In this document: in pieces, positions 62,878 through 64,000 of the stretch
How positions within the stretch are numbered: position 1 is the first letter of the stretch
Layout: every line of letters starts with the position of its first letter
Assembly (NCBI RefSeq): GCF_000282315.2
Contig: NZ_AKJN02000006.1
Span: 868,001-932,000 of the forward strand
Direction: 5' to 3'
DNA length: 64,000 nt
DNA from: Pseudomonas sp. GM41(2012)
GTDB taxonomy: Bacteria > Pseudomonadota > Gammaproteobacteria > Pseudomonadales > Pseudomonadaceae
The notes under the pieces: model-generated
Seen by the model: only the letters and a program-made list of their open reading frames with translations
Database searches by the model: none
Told to the model about the DNA's origin: nothing
Made by a program: the position numbers and the translations under genes

Positions 62878-64000
62878 TCAACCCTCCGGACGCAGCATCA
62901 ACACCGCCAGCGGCGGCAGGTTCAATACCAACGAGAGTGCCTGGCCATGGCTCGGCTCGTCCTCGGTAAACGCCCCGCCGCTGTTGCCATAGTTCGAACC
63001 GGCGTAAGTGGCCGCATCGCTATTGATCACCTCGGTCCAACGCCCCACAAACGGTACGCCGATGCGATAACCCTCACGCGGCACCGGGGTGAAGTTAGCC
63101 ACCACCAACACCGGCCGCCCCTCCCTGCTCCAGCGCATGAAGGCGTAAACACTGTTGATTGCATCATCACCAATCAACCACTGGAAGCCTTGCGGCGCAT
63201 CGTCCTGATCGTGCAGCGCCGGTTCTTCGCGATACAGCCGATTAAGATCGCCGACGAGTTTCTGCACACCTTTGTGTTCCGAGTACTGCAGCAAGTACCA
63301 GTCGAGTTGCTGATCGTGGTTCCACTCACGCCACTGACCAAACTCGCAGCCCATGAACAATAGCTTCTTGCCCGGATGTGCCCACATGAAACTGAGGTAG
63401 GCGCGCAGGTTGGCGAATTTCTGCCAGCGATCGCCCGGCATCTTGTCGATCAGCGAGTGCTTGCCGTGTACCACCTCGTCGTGGGAAATCGGCAGGATAA
63501 AACGCTCGGACCAGGCATACACCAGGCCAAAACTCAGTTCGTTGTGGTGATGAGCGCGGTACACCGGGTCTTGCTGGATGTAGTGCAGCGAATCGTGCAT
63601 CCAGCCCATGTTCCATTTGTAGTCGAAGCCCAGTCCGCCCTGTTGCGTGCCCTGGCTGACACCCGGCCACGCGGTGGATTCTTCGGCGATCACCAGCGCG
63701 CCGGGGGCTTCGAGGTCGACCACGTCATTGAGATGGCGCAGGAAGTCGATGGCTTCGAGGTTTTCTCGACCGCCGTGACGGTTTGGCACCCATTCGCCGG
63801 CCTTGCGCGAGTAATCGCGATACAGCATCGAAGCCACGGCATCGACCCGCAGACCGTCGACGTGGAAATGTTTGAGCCAGTGCAGCGCCGAGGCCAGCAT
63901 GTAGCCGTGCACTTCGGTGCGACCCAGGTTGTAGATCAGCGTGTCCCAGTCCTGATGGAAGCCTTCCTGCGGGTTGCCGTACTCGTACAGCGCGGTGCCG
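62878..64000 (-). CDS. glgB: 1,4-alpha-glucan branching enzyme, C-terminal part, cut by window edge
   Basis: About 374 residues are visible and the frame is open at the right edge, so the N-terminus lies outside. Catalytic blocks: nucleophile in [20 protein letters not shown], acid Glu in [20 protein letters not shown], and [20 protein letters not shown]; a C-terminal beta domain ends [13 protein letters not shown]. It makes alpha-1,6 branches in glucan. On the minus strand facing the glgA-glgX set; in Pseudomonas it usually follows treS and glgE genes, which would lie beyond 64000. Confidence 0.95.
   Translation of the reverse strand, partial: GTALYEYGNPQEGFHQDWDTLIYNLGRTEVHGYMLASALHWLKHFHVDGLRVDAVASMLYRDYSRKAGEWVPNRHGGRENLEAIDFLRHLNDVVDLEAPGALVIAEESTAWPGVSQGTQQGGLGFDYKWNMGWMHDSLHYIQQDPVYRAHHHNELSFGLVYAWSERFILPISHDEVVHGKHSLIDKMPGDRWQKFANLRAYLSFMWAHPGKKLLFMGCEFGQWREWNHDQQLDWYLLQYSEHKGVQKLVGDLNRLYREEPALHDQDDAPQGFQWLIGDDAINSVYAFMRWSREGRPVLVVANFTPVPREGYRIGVPFVGRWTEVINSDAATYAGSNYGNSGGAFTEDEPSHGQALSLVLNLPPLAVLMLRPEG

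Overview
The window looks like a chromosomal segment of a fluorescent-group Pseudomonas. Three things point there: GC-rich coding sequence, many Pseudomonas-type REP palindromes between genes, and gene orders typical of the genus (arnBCADTEF-ugd, a glgA-treZ-malQ-treY-DUF2934-glgX block facing glgB, sfnG, a branched-chain acyl-CoA cluster). No rRNA, tRNA, CRISPR array or intact insertion sequence was seen. These assignments come from reading translations and motifs; no database search was run.

Layout. 1-576: start of a tyrosine recombinase running off the left edge. 968-11360: the arn operon for adding 4-amino-4-deoxy-L-arabinose to lipid A, with overlapping or nearly abutting genes, ending in ugd and an extra ArnT-like membrane glycosyltransferase. 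11476-12036: a GNAT acetyltransferase gene broken by an in-frame TGA. 11987-22111: a LysR regulator divergent from an apparent catabolic cluster: argininosuccinate-lyase-like C-N lyase, polar-amino-acid ABC importer, two tandem NodB-fold proteins and an MmgE/PrpD protein, followed by an MFS transporter. 22271-22966: an HPP-family membrane protein behind a leader that ends in a strong terminator. 23063-28872 (minus strand): an arginine-type module (HisJ/Q/M/P-like importer, Lrp regulator, CtlX-like amidinotransferase, AstA-like succinyltransferase). 29424-38885: branched-chain acyl-CoA catabolism in two convergent operons plus an AraC regulator. 39019-47063: PssA, a TetR regulator with DUF1348, a sulfone-sulfur pair (sfnG and a DszC-like gene) with divergent sigma-54-type promoters, a TSUP permease, NudC and a dienoyl-CoA isomerase-like crotonase. 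47626-60414: alpha-glucan/trehalose genes (glgA, treZ, malQ, treY, DUF2934, glgX), a PIG-L protein and an EEP-fold phosphohydrolase. 60415-62743: an accessory patch with a structured leader, a DUF3077/DUF6124-type gene, the 3' stub of a lost autotransporter and a short barrel-type autotransporter gene. 62878-64000: the C-terminal part of glgB on the minus strand.

How the genes work together. The arn genes make, carry, flip and transfer L-Ara4N. TreY and TreZ release trehalose from alpha-glucan handled by GlgA, GlgB, GlgX and MalQ. The 29-38 kb genes cover activation, dehydrogenation, hydration, oxidation and thiolysis of branched short-chain acyl-CoAs, as in isoleucine and valine breakdown. 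The least understood unit is the cluster at 12-21 kb. Its combination of C-N lyase and MmgE/PrpD protein resembles the lyase/epimerase pair known for iminodisuccinate breakdown, and suggests uptake and cleavage of an N-(dicarboxyethyl)-amino compound.

Repeats. About fifteen REP singlets or pairs of four sequence types lie between genes. Three copies of a longer 165-180 bp snap-back element sit at 17.4, 20.7 and 31.7 kb.
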